From positions 1-42,308 of the forward strand of contig CANRIW010000016.1 in the NCBI GenBank assembly GCA_947630785.1: a stretch of DNA of 42,308 bases. Direction: 5' to 3'. The notes below the pieces were generated by a model. The model worked only from the letters and a program-made list of their open reading frames with translations, had not been told where the DNA came from and did no database searches. The translations under genes were made by a program, and so were the position numbers. The stretch is from an uncultured Oscillospiraceae bacterium (GTDB lineage Bacteria; Bacillota; Clostridia; Oscillospirales; Oscillospiraceae). Below, in pieces: positions 9,160-15,339 of the stretch. Numbering within the stretch: the first letter of the stretch is position 1; each line of letters starts with the position of its first letter.

Positions 9160-9192
9160 GGAATCTTCTAAGGAATTCCTTGAAGATTCCTT
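9160..9192 (+). terminator. Hairpin terminator after the recombinase pair
   Basis: A long palindrome at 9160-9190 (GGAATCTTC with GAAGATTCC, inner AAGGAATTCCTT, one bulged T), followed by TTATTTTG. It separates the mobile element from the restriction remnant. Confidence 0.65.
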
Positions 9193-9207
9193 ATTTTGTG
9201 TTATACT
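9180..9207 (+). promoter_or_regulatory. Promoter for the HsdR-HsdS chimera
   Basis: TTGAAG at 9180-9185, 16-base spacer, TATACT at 9202-9207. The -35 overlaps the 3' arm of the preceding terminator hairpin. The gene start is at 9283. Confidence 0.5.
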
Positions 9208-9282
9208 GAAAAAAGTTAGTGTTATTTGCTTTTCAGCCGTAGAGATACCCGGACAGATGCACAAGCCGAGGGAGGTATACAC

Positions 9283-10098
9283 ATGAACCCAATTCTACCG
9301 AAAAAGGACATGTCAGAGGAAGACATCAAACTCCAGTACATCACCCCGGCTATTACCGCGAAGTGGGATATCAGCAAGATCACGATGGAAACACAGATCA
9401 CCGACGGCAAAGTCAATCTTAAGGGAAACCTCGTGGTTCGTGAGAAGCCGAAGCGGGCGGATTACATTCTGTATCTGAGCCCTAATAACCCTATCGCCAT
9501 TATTAAAGAGGGTAAGATCAAAAAGGAAAAACCTCTGCCGGAGATTACAGAGGAGGAAAAGTCGTTTGAGATTCCGGAGAGCTGGAAGTGGGTAAAACTT
9601 GGTAATATCGTAACTGTTTTAGGAGGGAAAAGAATTCCCGCTGGGCGAAAACTCACTACTGAAGATACAGGCCATAAGTACATTCGCGTTTCTGATATGA
9701 AAGATTGTTCCGTTTTAATAAGCAACTTATTGTTTGTCCCAGAAGATGTTTATCCATCAATCGCAAAGTACATCATTTGCAAAGAAGATGTTTATATTAC
9801 TGTTGCAGGAACAATTGGTCGAGTGGGAAAAATTCCAGACGAACTTGATGGGGCAAACCTTACTGAAAACGCAGATCGGCTGGTGTTTTCAATTTTGCAT
9901 CAGAATTGGCTGATAAAATGTCTTGAATCCTCCTTCGTACAATCCCAAATTGCAGATGTGACAACTAAAGTAGGGCAACCCAAATTGGCTATTAGGCGCA
10001 TACAAGAATTGATTATTCCCCTCCCACCCCTCGCCGAGCAGAAGCGCATCGTGGCCCGGCTGGAGGAGGTGCTGGCGGTGTGCGAGAGGTTGAAATGA
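9283..10098 (+). CDS. Chimeric type I restriction fragment: HsdR N-terminus fused in frame to HsdS
   Basis: Residues 1-73 (SEEDIKLQYITPAITAKWD, DGKVNLKGN, KRADYILYLSPNNPIAI) match the N-terminal nuclease region of type I restriction subunit HsdR. At about base 9500 the frame passes without a stop into HsdS: IKEGKIKKEKPLPEITEEEK, FEIPESWKWVKLGNIV, one target-recognition domain, then PLPPLAEQKRIVARLEEVL and a CERLK end. The HsdR nuclease needs an E-x-K just after PIAI; this is replaced by IKEGK, and the helicase motor and all of HsdM are missing. So an internal deletion of a type I locus left a 271-residue in-frame chimera. ATG 9283 follows AGGGAGG. The half-size HsdS module could still bind DNA; restriction is very unlikely. 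Confidence 0.8.
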   Translation: MNPILPKKDMSEEDIKLQYITPAITAKWDISKITMETQITDGKVNLKGNLVVREKPKRADYILYLSPNNPIAIIKEGKIKKEKPLPEITEEEKSFEIPESWKWVKLGNIVTVLGGKRIPAGRKLTTEDTGHKYIRVSDMKDCSVLISNLLFVPEDVYPSIAKYIICKEDVYITVAGTIGRVGKIPDELDGANLTENADRLVFSILHQNWLIKCLESSFVQSQIADVTTKVGQPKLAIRRIQELIIPLPPLAEQKRIVARLEEVLAVCERLK

Positions 10099-10130
10099 GG
10101 GAAAATTGACAAATTGGGAGGTGCCGAAGA

Positions 10131-10733
10131 ATGTCCCCCAAAAAATTCAAAGGAATTAAATTTACTCTTCAGGAAAAATGCAAAACCTGCCCACAATCCG
10201 AAACATGTTTCAGCAATGATTCTCTGTTTACAACTAAAATGATTATAATTGACTGCGAGGGGTTTTATCACATTTTCAAAGAACTGGAGGCATTTGAGAG
10301 GCTTCCTCAATTTGATGGTGATTTAGAAAAGCACAAAGAAGGGATGATTGCATATAAAAATAGGCATATGGACCTTCCTTTCCTTATCCCACCACTTGTT
10401 GTTAATGGTGCATTAGCCGCAGAATTGGCACTCAAATCTTTGATATATATAGAGAATGGTGAATTTGATTGCATCCATAATCTGCAGCAACTGTTCAGTT
10501 TGCTGCCCGATTGCCATAGGGCTAATTTGACTGAAATGATTTTTACACAAGCCCATCAAAATGAAGAAACGCTGCAAAAAAATCTGAGGCAAATTGCAGA
10601 TTCATTTGAAAACTGGCGGTACTTTTTTGAAACAGATGCTGTTGGGTACACAAATTTTTTCAATAATTTTGTGCATATTGTTTGTGATTATGCTATTGCG
10701 TTAAAGCCGGATGATGAAATATTGTTGAGGTGA
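10131..10733 (+). CDS. Hypothetical HEPN-like protein
   Basis: A 200-residue protein of AT-rich, foreign-looking composition. ATG 10131 is preceded by GGGAGGTG. The N-terminus has a CxxC...C cluster (CKTCPQSETC). The middle (NGALAAELALKSLIYIENGEFDCIHNLQQLF) resembles the helical core of HEPN-type proteins in which an AELxLK helix is followed by an HNLxxLF helix, and ENWRYFFE comes later. I do not see the R-x4-6-H ribonuclease motif in its usual place, so activity is uncertain. It is followed four bases later by a small gene that may be its partner. Similarity is by recall only. Confidence 0.6.
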   Translation: MSPKKFKGIKFTLQEKCKTCPQSETCFSNDSLFTTKMIIIDCEGFYHIFKELEAFERLPQFDGDLEKHKEGMIAYKNRHMDLPFLIPPLVVNGALAAELALKSLIYIENGEFDCIHNLQQLFSLLPDCHRANLTEMIFTQAHQNEETLQKNLRQIADSFENWRYFFETDAVGYTNFFNNFVHIVCDYAIALKPDDEILLR

Positions 10734-10737
10734 TTCA

Positions 10738-10983
10738 ATGACAGATTTTGATAATCTTAAAAGGAGTTATGCTGCCGCGATTCAATGCGGGATGGCAATG
10801 GGCAGCCCTTATCAAGATGTACGGCACGCAAATGATGTCATTCATAAGTTCTGCAAGGAATTGATTGATAATAGCGATAATCGCAGATATAGCCCAGCAG
10901 ATAAGCAGGCCATGAAGTGGGAGTTGGAGGCGTTGAAAGAAACACTTTCCCGTGAAATTGACGCTTATTATCGAGCAAATTAA
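10738..10983 (+). CDS. Small hypothetical protein, partner of the HEPN-like gene
   Basis: An 81-residue helical protein (MTDFDNLKRSYAAAIQCGMAMG start) beginning four bases after the stop of the HEPN-like gene, with GAGGTG overlapping that stop as ribosome site. The close coupling suggests a common transcript, as for toxin-antitoxin or effector-accessory pairs, but I do not recognise the family. A strong hairpin at 10985-11043 follows at once. Confidence 0.6.
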   Translation: MTDFDNLKRSYAAAIQCGMAMGSPYQDVRHANDVIHKFCKELIDNSDNRRYSPADKQAMKWELEALKETLSREIDAYYRAN

Positions 10984-10984
10984 C

Positions 10985-11043
10985 ACCAAAGGCACCCACC
11001 CCCAGTTTGGCAATAACGCCTGCTGAGAGTGGGTGCTTTTGGT
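10985..11043. terminator. Bidirectional hairpin between the hypothetical pair and tRNA-Leu
   Basis: Arms 10985-10999 and 11029-11043 form a 15-bp stem with one G-T wobble (core GCACCCAC / GTGGGTGC) and a TTTT run inside the 3' arm. The 3' arm includes the CCA end of tRNA-Leu, so the hairpin can also act as the 3' boundary of the minus-strand tRNA transcript. Confidence 0.6.
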
Positions 11044-11123
11044 GCGGGCAACAGGATTCGAACCTGCACGGATTTCTCCAGTGGCTCCTAAGACCACCGT
11101 GGCTACCATTACACCATGCCCGC
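11040..11123 (-). tRNA. tRNA-Leu (anticodon UAG), CCA encoded
   Basis: The minus strand folds as a class II tRNA. The acceptor is GCGGGCA / TGCCCGC. The anticodon arm is GTGGT-CTTAGGA-GCCAC with anticodon TAG, followed by a 13-nt variable region and a GCAGG-TTCGAAT-CCTGT T-arm. Discriminator A and an encoded CCA (11042-11040) follow. This is the only complete tRNA-Leu in the window; six truncated relatives lie upstream of it on the same strand. Confidence 0.88.
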
Positions 11124-11164
11124 GTATTCAATTGTTACGGGCCATGCCCTGTTTGTTCAAAAAA

Positions 11165-11222
11165 CCTTCACTGAGGTGACAGCACCTAAATCCATCGAGT
11201 CTACCAATTCCACCACGCCCGC
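11165..11222 (-). repeat. Truncated tRNA-Leu-like repeat R1 (type B)
   Basis: 58 nt from acceptor start GCGGGCG through D-arm (GTGGTGGAATTGGTAGAC) and anticodon loop TTTAGG (UAG), then the shared tail GTGCTGTCACCTCAGTGAAGG. No T-loop 3' half or acceptor 3' strand follows. A leader ending GAATAC separates it from the intact tRNA-Leu. Confidence 0.8.
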
Positions 11223-11266
11223 ATATATGAACGGCGGCTTCATGCCGTCGCTTTTTTATCAAAAAA

Positions 11267-11324
11267 CCTTCACTGAGGTCACAGCACCTAAATCCATCGT
11301 GTATACCAATTTCACCACGGGTGC
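11267..11324 (-). repeat. Truncated tRNA-Leu-like repeat R2 (type A)
   Basis: 58 nt beginning GCACCCGTGGTGAAATTGG with loop TTTAGG and the shared GTGCTGT/CAGTGAAGG tail. The next bases (to 11223) match only the 3' end of the small unknown gene seen downstream of R4 and R6, so this unit appears to have lost its gene by deletion. Confidence 0.78.
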
Positions 11325-11364
11325 GTATTCAATTTTTACGGGTTATGCCCTGTTTGTTCAAAAT

Positions 11365-11422
11365 CCTTCACTGTGGTCACAGCACCTAAATCCTGCGCGT
11401 CTGCCAATTCCGCCATACCCGC
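11365..11422 (-). repeat. Truncated tRNA-Leu-like repeat R3 (type B)
   Basis: 58 nt beginning GCGGGTATGGCGGAATTGG with loop TTTAGG. Nearly identical to R5. It follows the 3' end of the broken small gene (11441-11984) and precedes the leader of R2. Confidence 0.8.
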
Positions 11423-11440
11423 ATATGTGCGGCGGCTCCA

Positions 11441-11984
11441 TCACCGCCGCTTTTCATCAAAATCCACCGCTATTTTGGCCATCGGCAGGGCCGTTCGCAC
11501 CGTTCGGGACATTGCCTCCCCGCAGACGATCACAATGGCCCATCCGTCATAGCAAACGATCTCCATCTGCGTCAGCGGCATCTGAAAACGATACTCTGGT
11601 GAGAAAAGCCCTTTGGCCTCCCAGAAGGGGGCATAGTCCCTCACCGCCTCCACCCCAGTCCCGCGGGGGACGGCGGCCCTGTGTTTAAAAAAGGACCTCA
11701 ATCCATCCCACCGCCTCCACCCCAGTCCCGCGGGGGACGGCAGAAAGGACGCCCGACAGGATCCTGACGCTGCCGCTCCGCAAATACCCGAGCAGTTCGC
11801 GTCCCTCCATCAGCAGGCCCGTCCAACCCCAGCGCCGGCGGACTTCCTCTGTGGCATTGGATCCAAACCACAGGTCGGTGCCGCTGACCACCCAATCGTA
11901 CCGTTCCAGTATACCGTTCAACGCGGAAAACACATCCAGCAGGTCCCCGGGAAGTTCCGCCCGATCGATTATCCAATAATCCAT
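11441..11984 (-). pseudogene. Broken copy of a small unknown gene (paralogue of 13685-14158)
   Basis: The product begins MDYWIIDRAELPGDLLDVF at ATG 11984, seven bases after the GAAGG tail of repeat R4, which serves as ribosome site. It is about 90% like the intact copy. At 11675-11741 a 67-bp insertion that includes a second copy of a 33-bp segment (11642-11674 and 11709-11741) shifts the frame, so the first part ends early and the second part (PFWEAKGLFSPEYRF to DFDEKRR) is out of frame. The intact copy has this segment once. Function unknown; the small acidic, Trp-rich character is reminiscent of immunity-type proteins, but that is only an impression. Confidence 0.78.
11642..11741. repeat. 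33-bp direct duplication inside the broken gene
   Basis: Identical 33-bp segments at 11642-11674 and 11709-11741 separated by 34 bp (period 67). This is a local duplication that introduces a +1 frameshift in the minus-strand gene. Confidence 0.85.
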
Positions 11985-11991
11985 AGCAATT

Positions 11992-12049
11992 CCTTCACTG
12001 AGGTAACAGCACTTAAATCCATCGTATGTACCAATTTCACCACGGATAC
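11992..12049 (-). repeat. Truncated tRNA-Leu-like repeat R4 (type A)
   Basis: 58 nt with acceptor-side GTATCCG, D-arm GTGGTGAAATTGGTACATA, loop TTTAAG (UAA-like) and the shared tail CAGTGAAGG. ATTGCT and then the ATG of the broken small gene follow directly, so the tail acts as the Shine-Dalgarno. Confidence 0.8.
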
Positions 12050-12095
12050 GTATACATTTTTACAAAACCACCCCACAGGGCATATAAGCAATCTA

Positions 12096-12124
12096 TTGAC
12101 AAAAAAGGACAATGCCGCTATTAT
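12096..12124 (+). promoter_or_regulatory. Consensus sigma-A promoter for the sigma-like gene
   Basis: TTGACA at 12096-12101, exact 17-base spacer, TATTAT at 12119-12124. The ribosome site AGTGAGGAG and ATG 12166 follow. This is the strongest plus-strand promoter in the tRNA-bounded region. Confidence 0.82.
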
Positions 12125-12165
12125 GAAACAATTATAGTGTCTGCAGTTCAGTGAGGAGTATCAAT

Positions 12166-12766
12166 ATGCTTCAAAAAAACCGACTCTCGCTATCCCTATT
12201 ATTCCCGGGACTTGGATTTCGCACTTGCACAACAAGCGTTGGCAGGGGATGTTAGCGCTTGGAATGAACTCTACATCTCTGCACACCCTCTTGTCCTGAA
12301 AAGTGTTCAGTCCGCAGATCACCATAACCTTCTCACGCATGATGAACGCATTGACATTACTGACGAAGCTTTTAAACGATGCTACGAACAGTTAAATCGC
12401 TATCAGGGGCTCAGCAGATTTCATCGCTGGGTAACCGGATACGCAAAAAAACTGCTTCAAAATTTGTATTCCCGCAAAGCAACCGTGCGGCGGAACCAGT
12501 ATTTATTAAAATGTATCACAGAATCCCAAGCAAGAAATCAAAATCCGCTTCTAATTTTGATTCAATTGGAACGGAATCAATTCCTTTGGGAAGCATTTTA
12601 CCAACTTACTGACACGGAGCAGAACATTGTGTACTGTGCTCTTTTTCTCCGATTTTCCCCACGTAAAATTTCCAAAATAGTACAATTAACACGAAAGCAA
12701 GTGCTTCAGGCTTACAACGATGCACTATTCAAAATCCGCTGGCAATTTCTTCGCTTATATCGTTAA
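12166..12766 (+). CDS. Sigma-70 family (ECF-like) sigma factor with an A7-tract frameshift at its 5' end
   Basis: The in-frame body (12212-12766) reads DFALAQQALAGDVSAWNELY, DITDEAFKRCYEQL, SRFHRWVTGYAKKLLQNL, then a C-terminal helix-turn-helix (LTDTEQNIVYCALFLRFSPRKISKIVQLTRKQVLQAY). This matches short sigma-70 region 2 and region 4 proteins of Clostridia. The only good start, ATG 12166 after GTGAGGAG, is in another frame; the real frame has no ATG upstream. Removing one A from the A7 run at 12173-12179 joins them as MLQKTDSRYPYYSRDLDFA. So the gene is a frameshift mutant, is expressed through slippage at the A7 tract, or the base count is wrong. The plus orientation is opposite to its neighbours, with its own consensus promoter. 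Confidence 0.7.
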
Positions 12767-12781
12767 CGGGCTAATCTCTCA

Positions 12782-13543
12782 CTACTTGTTTAAACCAAAC
12801 GCTTTCCCGGTTTGAAAAAGGCTTTGAACCGCATTCTCAACTACATCAAGGACTGTATTCTTTTGTGTTTGGATATCCACAGAATATGTATTCAGTTCCT
12901 CCATAAAATACCTATATCGTCTTGGAAAACTGTGGTCATAACTCGCAATTCTGCATCGAACACTTTCAAGCGCATCGGAGGCAATTGTCTCTACTGCGCA
13001 TATCCATAACTTCTCTTGCTTTCCATAATCGGCTTCATTTACCATGTCCTCAAACAGTAATCGGTACAAAATTCCTGCATAGCTACGGAACCTGGCCTGC
13101 TTAGAAACCGTCCCCTCTGTTTGGTATATTGTCAGGCAAGTACAAACCATTTCCTGTATTGTTGTATAGAACCGTGGGTCTACCGGTCTGTCTGGCAAGC
13201 CGGAATGTCTTTCGCGTTCCGCCTGATATGCCGCTTTTTTCCATTCCCTCAGCTTTTCGGGAGGATATGCGCTCACATCACGATCGATCAACGCTGCACA
13301 TTTACTGCAAAGGAGGATCCCATTTTCTTCTCCTGCCCGTTCTTTTCTCGTCATAGACGCATCATAACGGGGACCATTCGGAGAAGCGGCGCAAATATGC
13401 GCAACAACGCCTGTATTGATGACTCTCTCTCCATCCTCAGTATAGGAACGCGTTCTTGCGGGGCAATCCGGATTTGAACAACGGAATCCACTTTTTAAAC
13501 TGATTTGGTTTTTTACCGCGTCTGAAAAATTATCCCGTGTCAT
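12782..13543 (-). CDS. HNH endonuclease-like protein
   Basis: A predicted 253-residue protein with an N-terminal HNH/zinc-finger module: C22 and C27 in FRCSNPDCPAR, H49 in VVAHICAAS, the NGPRYDASMTRKER loop, N74 in ENGILLCSKC, C79/C82. The last His of classic HNH motifs is replaced here (SKCAALID). The C-terminal 150 residues are helical and unrecognised. Such HNH proteins are common in defence islands as DNA-cutting effectors; that role is inferred. I chose ATG 13543 (GGGGCAGGA upstream). The frame is open to 13657, but its first residues (MAELADAQDLG) are translation of tRNA-like repeat R5. The stop faces the sigma-like gene, 15 bases away. Confidence 0.68.
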   Translation of the reverse strand: MTRDNFSDAVKNQISLKSGFRCSNPDCPARTRSYTEDGERVINTGVVAHICAASPNGPRYDASMTRKERAGEENGILLCSKCAALIDRDVSAYPPEKLREWKKAAYQAERERHSGLPDRPVDPRFYTTIQEMVCTCLTIYQTEGTVSKQARFRSYAGILYRLLFEDMVNEADYGKQEKLWICAVETIASDALESVRCRIASYDHSFPRRYRYFMEELNTYSVDIQTQKNTVLDVVENAVQSLFQTGKAFGLNK

Positions 13544-13605
13544 CTTATTAAATCCTGCCCCATCCGAGTTTTCCTCTTGACTTTCACCTTTCGCGCTATT
13601 TGGAA

Positions 13606-13663
13606 ACATCACTGAGGTGACAGCACCTAAATCCTGCGCGTCTGCCAATTCCGCCATACCCGC
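13606..13663 (-). repeat. Truncated tRNA-Leu-like repeat R5 (type B)
   Basis: 58 nt beginning GCGGGTATGGCGGAATTGG, loop TTTAGG, tail GTGCTGTCACCTCAGTGATG. It matches R3 except for the last bases, where the GAAGG ribosome-site motif is changed to GATG. The HNH gene lies downstream. Confidence 0.8.
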
Positions 13664-13684
13664 ATATAAGCGGCGGCCTCATTA

Positions 13685-14158
13685 CTACCGCTTCTTATCA
13701 AAATCCACCGCTCTTTTTGCCATCGGCAGAGCCGTTCGCACCGTCCGGGACATTGCCTTCCCGCAGACGATCACAATGGCCCATCCGTCATAGCAAATGA
13801 TCTCCATCTGCGTCAGCGGCGTCTGAAAACGATACTCTGGTGAGAAAAGCCCTTTGGCCTCCCAGAAGGGGGCATAGTTCCTCACCGCCTCCGCCCTGGT
13901 CCCGCGGGGGACGGCAGACAGGACGCCCGACAGGATCCTGACGCTGCCGTCCTGCAGATATCCGAGCAGTTCACGCCCCTCCATCAGCAGGCCCGTCCAA
14001 CCCCAGCGCCGGCGGACTTTCTCTGTGGCATTGGGGCCAAACCACAGGTCGGTGTCGCTGACCACCCAATCGTACCGTTCCAGTATACCGTTCAACGCGG
14101 AAAACACATCCGGCAGGTCTCCCGGAAGTTCCGCCCGATCAATCGTCCAATGATCCAT
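13685..14158 (-). CDS. Small unknown protein, intact copy (157 aa)
   Basis: Starts at ATG 14158, seven bases after the GAAGG that ends tRNA-like repeat R6. It reads MDHWTIDRAELPGDLPDVF, then WVVSDTDLWFGPNATEKV, LLMEGRELLGYL, and ends with MEIICYDGWAIVIVCGKAM and a basic tail. No signal peptide or membrane segment. A broken paralogue lies at 11441-11984 in an equivalent unit. I do not recognise the family; size, Trp/Asp content and duplication resemble immunity or accessory proteins of toxin systems, but no toxin partner is evident unless the HNH protein next door is one. A hairpin (AAGCGG / CCGCTT) overlaps its stop. Confidence 0.72.
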   Translation of the reverse strand: MDHWTIDRAELPGDLPDVFSALNGILERYDWVVSDTDLWFGPNATEKVRRRWGWTGLLMEGRELLGYLQDGSVRILSGVLSAVPRGTRAEAVRNYAPFWEAKGLFSPEYRFQTPLTQMEIICYDGWAIVIVCGKAMSRTVRTALPMAKRAVDFDKKR

Positions 14159-14165
14159 AGCAATT

Positions 14166-14223
14166 CCTTCACTGAGGTCACAGCACTTAAATCCATCGTA
14201 TGTACCAATTTCACCACGGGTGC
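14166..14223 (-). repeat. Truncated tRNA-Leu-like repeat R6 (type A)
   Basis: 58 nt beginning GCACCCGTGGTGAAATTGG, loop TTTAAG, tail CTGTGACCTCAGTGAAGG, then ATTGCT and the ATG of the small unknown gene. Its upstream leader (CAAACAGGGC block near 14243-14258) recurs before R2 and before the intact tRNA-Leu. Confidence 0.8.
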
Positions 14224-14293
14224 ATTCCATTTTTAACGGTTCGTGCCCTGTTTGTTCAACAAATTACATCAAAAAGTACCGAGACACAGAGGA

Positions 14294-14327
14294 AATCCGC
14301 CCGAAACCTTACGATTTCAGGCGGATT
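14294..14327 (-). terminator. Hairpin downstream of tRNA-Val
   Basis: Arms AATCCGCC (14294-14301) and GGCGGATT (14320-14327) extended by inner pairs to about 13 bp. It lies three bases after the tRNA-Val CCA on the minus strand. The following bases are only weakly T-rich, so read-through into the tRNA-like array is possible. Confidence 0.55.
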
Positions 14328-14329
14328 GT

Positions 14330-14406
14330 TGGTGGACGATACAGGACTTGAACCTGTGACCTCCCGCACGTCAAGCGGATGCTCATACCAGCTGAGCTAA
14401 TCGTCC
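14330..14406 (-). tRNA. tRNA-Val (anticodon GAC), CCA encoded
   Basis: On the minus strand: acceptor GGACGAT / ATCGTCC, D-arm GCTCAGCTGGTATGAGC, anticodon arm TCCGC-TTGACGT-GCGGG with anticodon GAC, T-arm ACAGG-TTCAAGT-CCTGT, discriminator A and encoded CCA (14332-14330). A standard complete tRNA of 77 nt. Confidence 0.95.
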
Positions 14407-14537
14407 ATTTCTGGCTGCGTTGGGCGCTTACCGCTCAACGGAATTGTATTATATCCGCAAACCGCGCCTTTGTCAAGGGCTTTTTCCACGTTTCCCCGGC
14501 AAGTTATGACGCAACTGTAAATCCTTGCGTTCAGAGG

Positions 14538-14566
14538 TGGACTTTTTCGTTTCGATGTGGTATACT
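14538..14566 (+). promoter_or_regulatory. Promoter for the tagA-like gene
   Basis: TGGACT at 14538-14543, 17-base spacer, TATACT at 14561-14566. The -10 is good and the -35 matches four of six. Transcription would start about 40 bases before ATG 14612. Confidence 0.55.
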
Positions 14567-14611
14567 ACCCCCAAATTGGGTCGTTGTGACTGAACGAAAG
14601 GAGCAGCGGCA

Positions 14612-15334
14612 ATGCGGATCGACGTGTTGGGCGTCAGCTTTGACAATATCACGCCGGAGGAGGCGGTGGACCGGGCCCTGGCCATGCTGGAAGAGGACCG
14701 GCCGCATCTGGCTGTCACGCCTAACCCGGAGATGATCCAGCGGGCGGGAAAGGACCCGGCCTTTGCCAAGGTGCTCTCGGAGGCCGACCTGGTCCTGCCC
14801 GACGGGATCGGTGTCATCTACGCCGCAAAGATCCTGGGCCGGCCCCTGAAGGGGAGAGTCACCGGAGTGGATTTTGCCTCCGCGCTGATGGAAAAGCTGG
14901 CCGGGATGGACAAACGCCTGTTCCTGCTGGGGGCCAAGCCCGGCGTGGCGGAGGAGGCGGCCAGACGGCTGACCGTCCAGTATCCCGGCTTAAACATCTG
15001 CGGCGTCCATGACGGCTATTTTCAGGATGACGCCCCGGTGGTGGAGGCCATTCGGGCCGCGAAGGCCGATGTGGTGTTCGTCTGTCTGGGTTTCCCCAAG
15101 CAGGAGCTGTGGGCCTCAGCCCATGGGGCCGAGGCGGGCGCGAAGCTGTACGTGGGCCTGGGCGGCTCGCTGGACGTGTTTGCCGGCAAGGCGGAGCGGG
15201 CCCCGGAGAGGATGCAGAAGCTGGGCCTGGAGTGGCTCTATCGCTTGTATAAAGAGCCGTCCCGCATCGGCAGGATGGCCAAATTGCCCTTGATCTTATT
15301 CCAGGCTCTTGGAGCCCGCTTGAAAGGAAAGTGA
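14612..15334 (+). CDS. tagA: WecG/TagA/CpsF family glycosyltransferase
   Basis: Transfers an N-acetylmannosamine-type sugar onto a lipid-linked GlcNAc in teichoic acid or surface polysaccharide synthesis, on the cytoplasmic membrane face. The 240-residue length is typical. Key blocks: VTPNPEMIQRA (T36, N38), VLPDGIGVIYAAK (D64), RVTGVDF, VCLGFPKQE and GGSLDVFAGKAERAPERMQ. T36 and D64 correspond to active-site residues reported for TagA enzymes. The C-terminal LEWLYRLYKEPSR segment is the membrane-associating appendage. ATG 14612 follows AAAGGAG. It starts a plus-strand run and is coupled to the DJ-1 gene. Confidence 0.9.
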   Translation: MRIDVLGVSFDNITPEEAVDRALAMLEEDRPHLAVTPNPEMIQRAGKDPAFAKVLSEADLVLPDGIGVIYAAKILGRPLKGRVTGVDFASALMEKLAGMDKRLFLLGAKPGVAEEAARRLTVQYPGLNICGVHDGYFQDDAPVVEAIRAAKADVVFVCLGFPKQELWASAHGAEAGAKLYVGLGGSLDVFAGKAERAPERMQKLGLEWLYRLYKEPSRIGRMAKLPLILFQALGARLKGK

Positions 15335-15339
15335 CAGAC

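Noticed and set aside
11040-11123. tRNA-Leu as the attachment site of the mobilizable element
   Set aside because: The element encodes serine recombinases, which do not usually target tRNA genes, and I found no copy of the tRNA 3' end at the left boundary.
11116-11688. 190-aa plus-strand open frame
   Set aside because: It runs across the antisense of three tRNA-like repeats and the broken small gene; composition is repeat-driven and there is no ribosome site.
13544-13657. N-terminal extension of the HNH gene starting MAELADAQDLG
   Set aside because: These residues are translation of the tRNA-Leu-like repeat R5, a well-known source of false N-termini; no ribosome site precedes it.
11165-14223. 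CRISPR-like spaced repeats
   Set aside because: The six repeats are unevenly spaced (about 100 bp to 1.5 kb), lie between genes, carry tRNA-Leu features and have no cas genes nearby.
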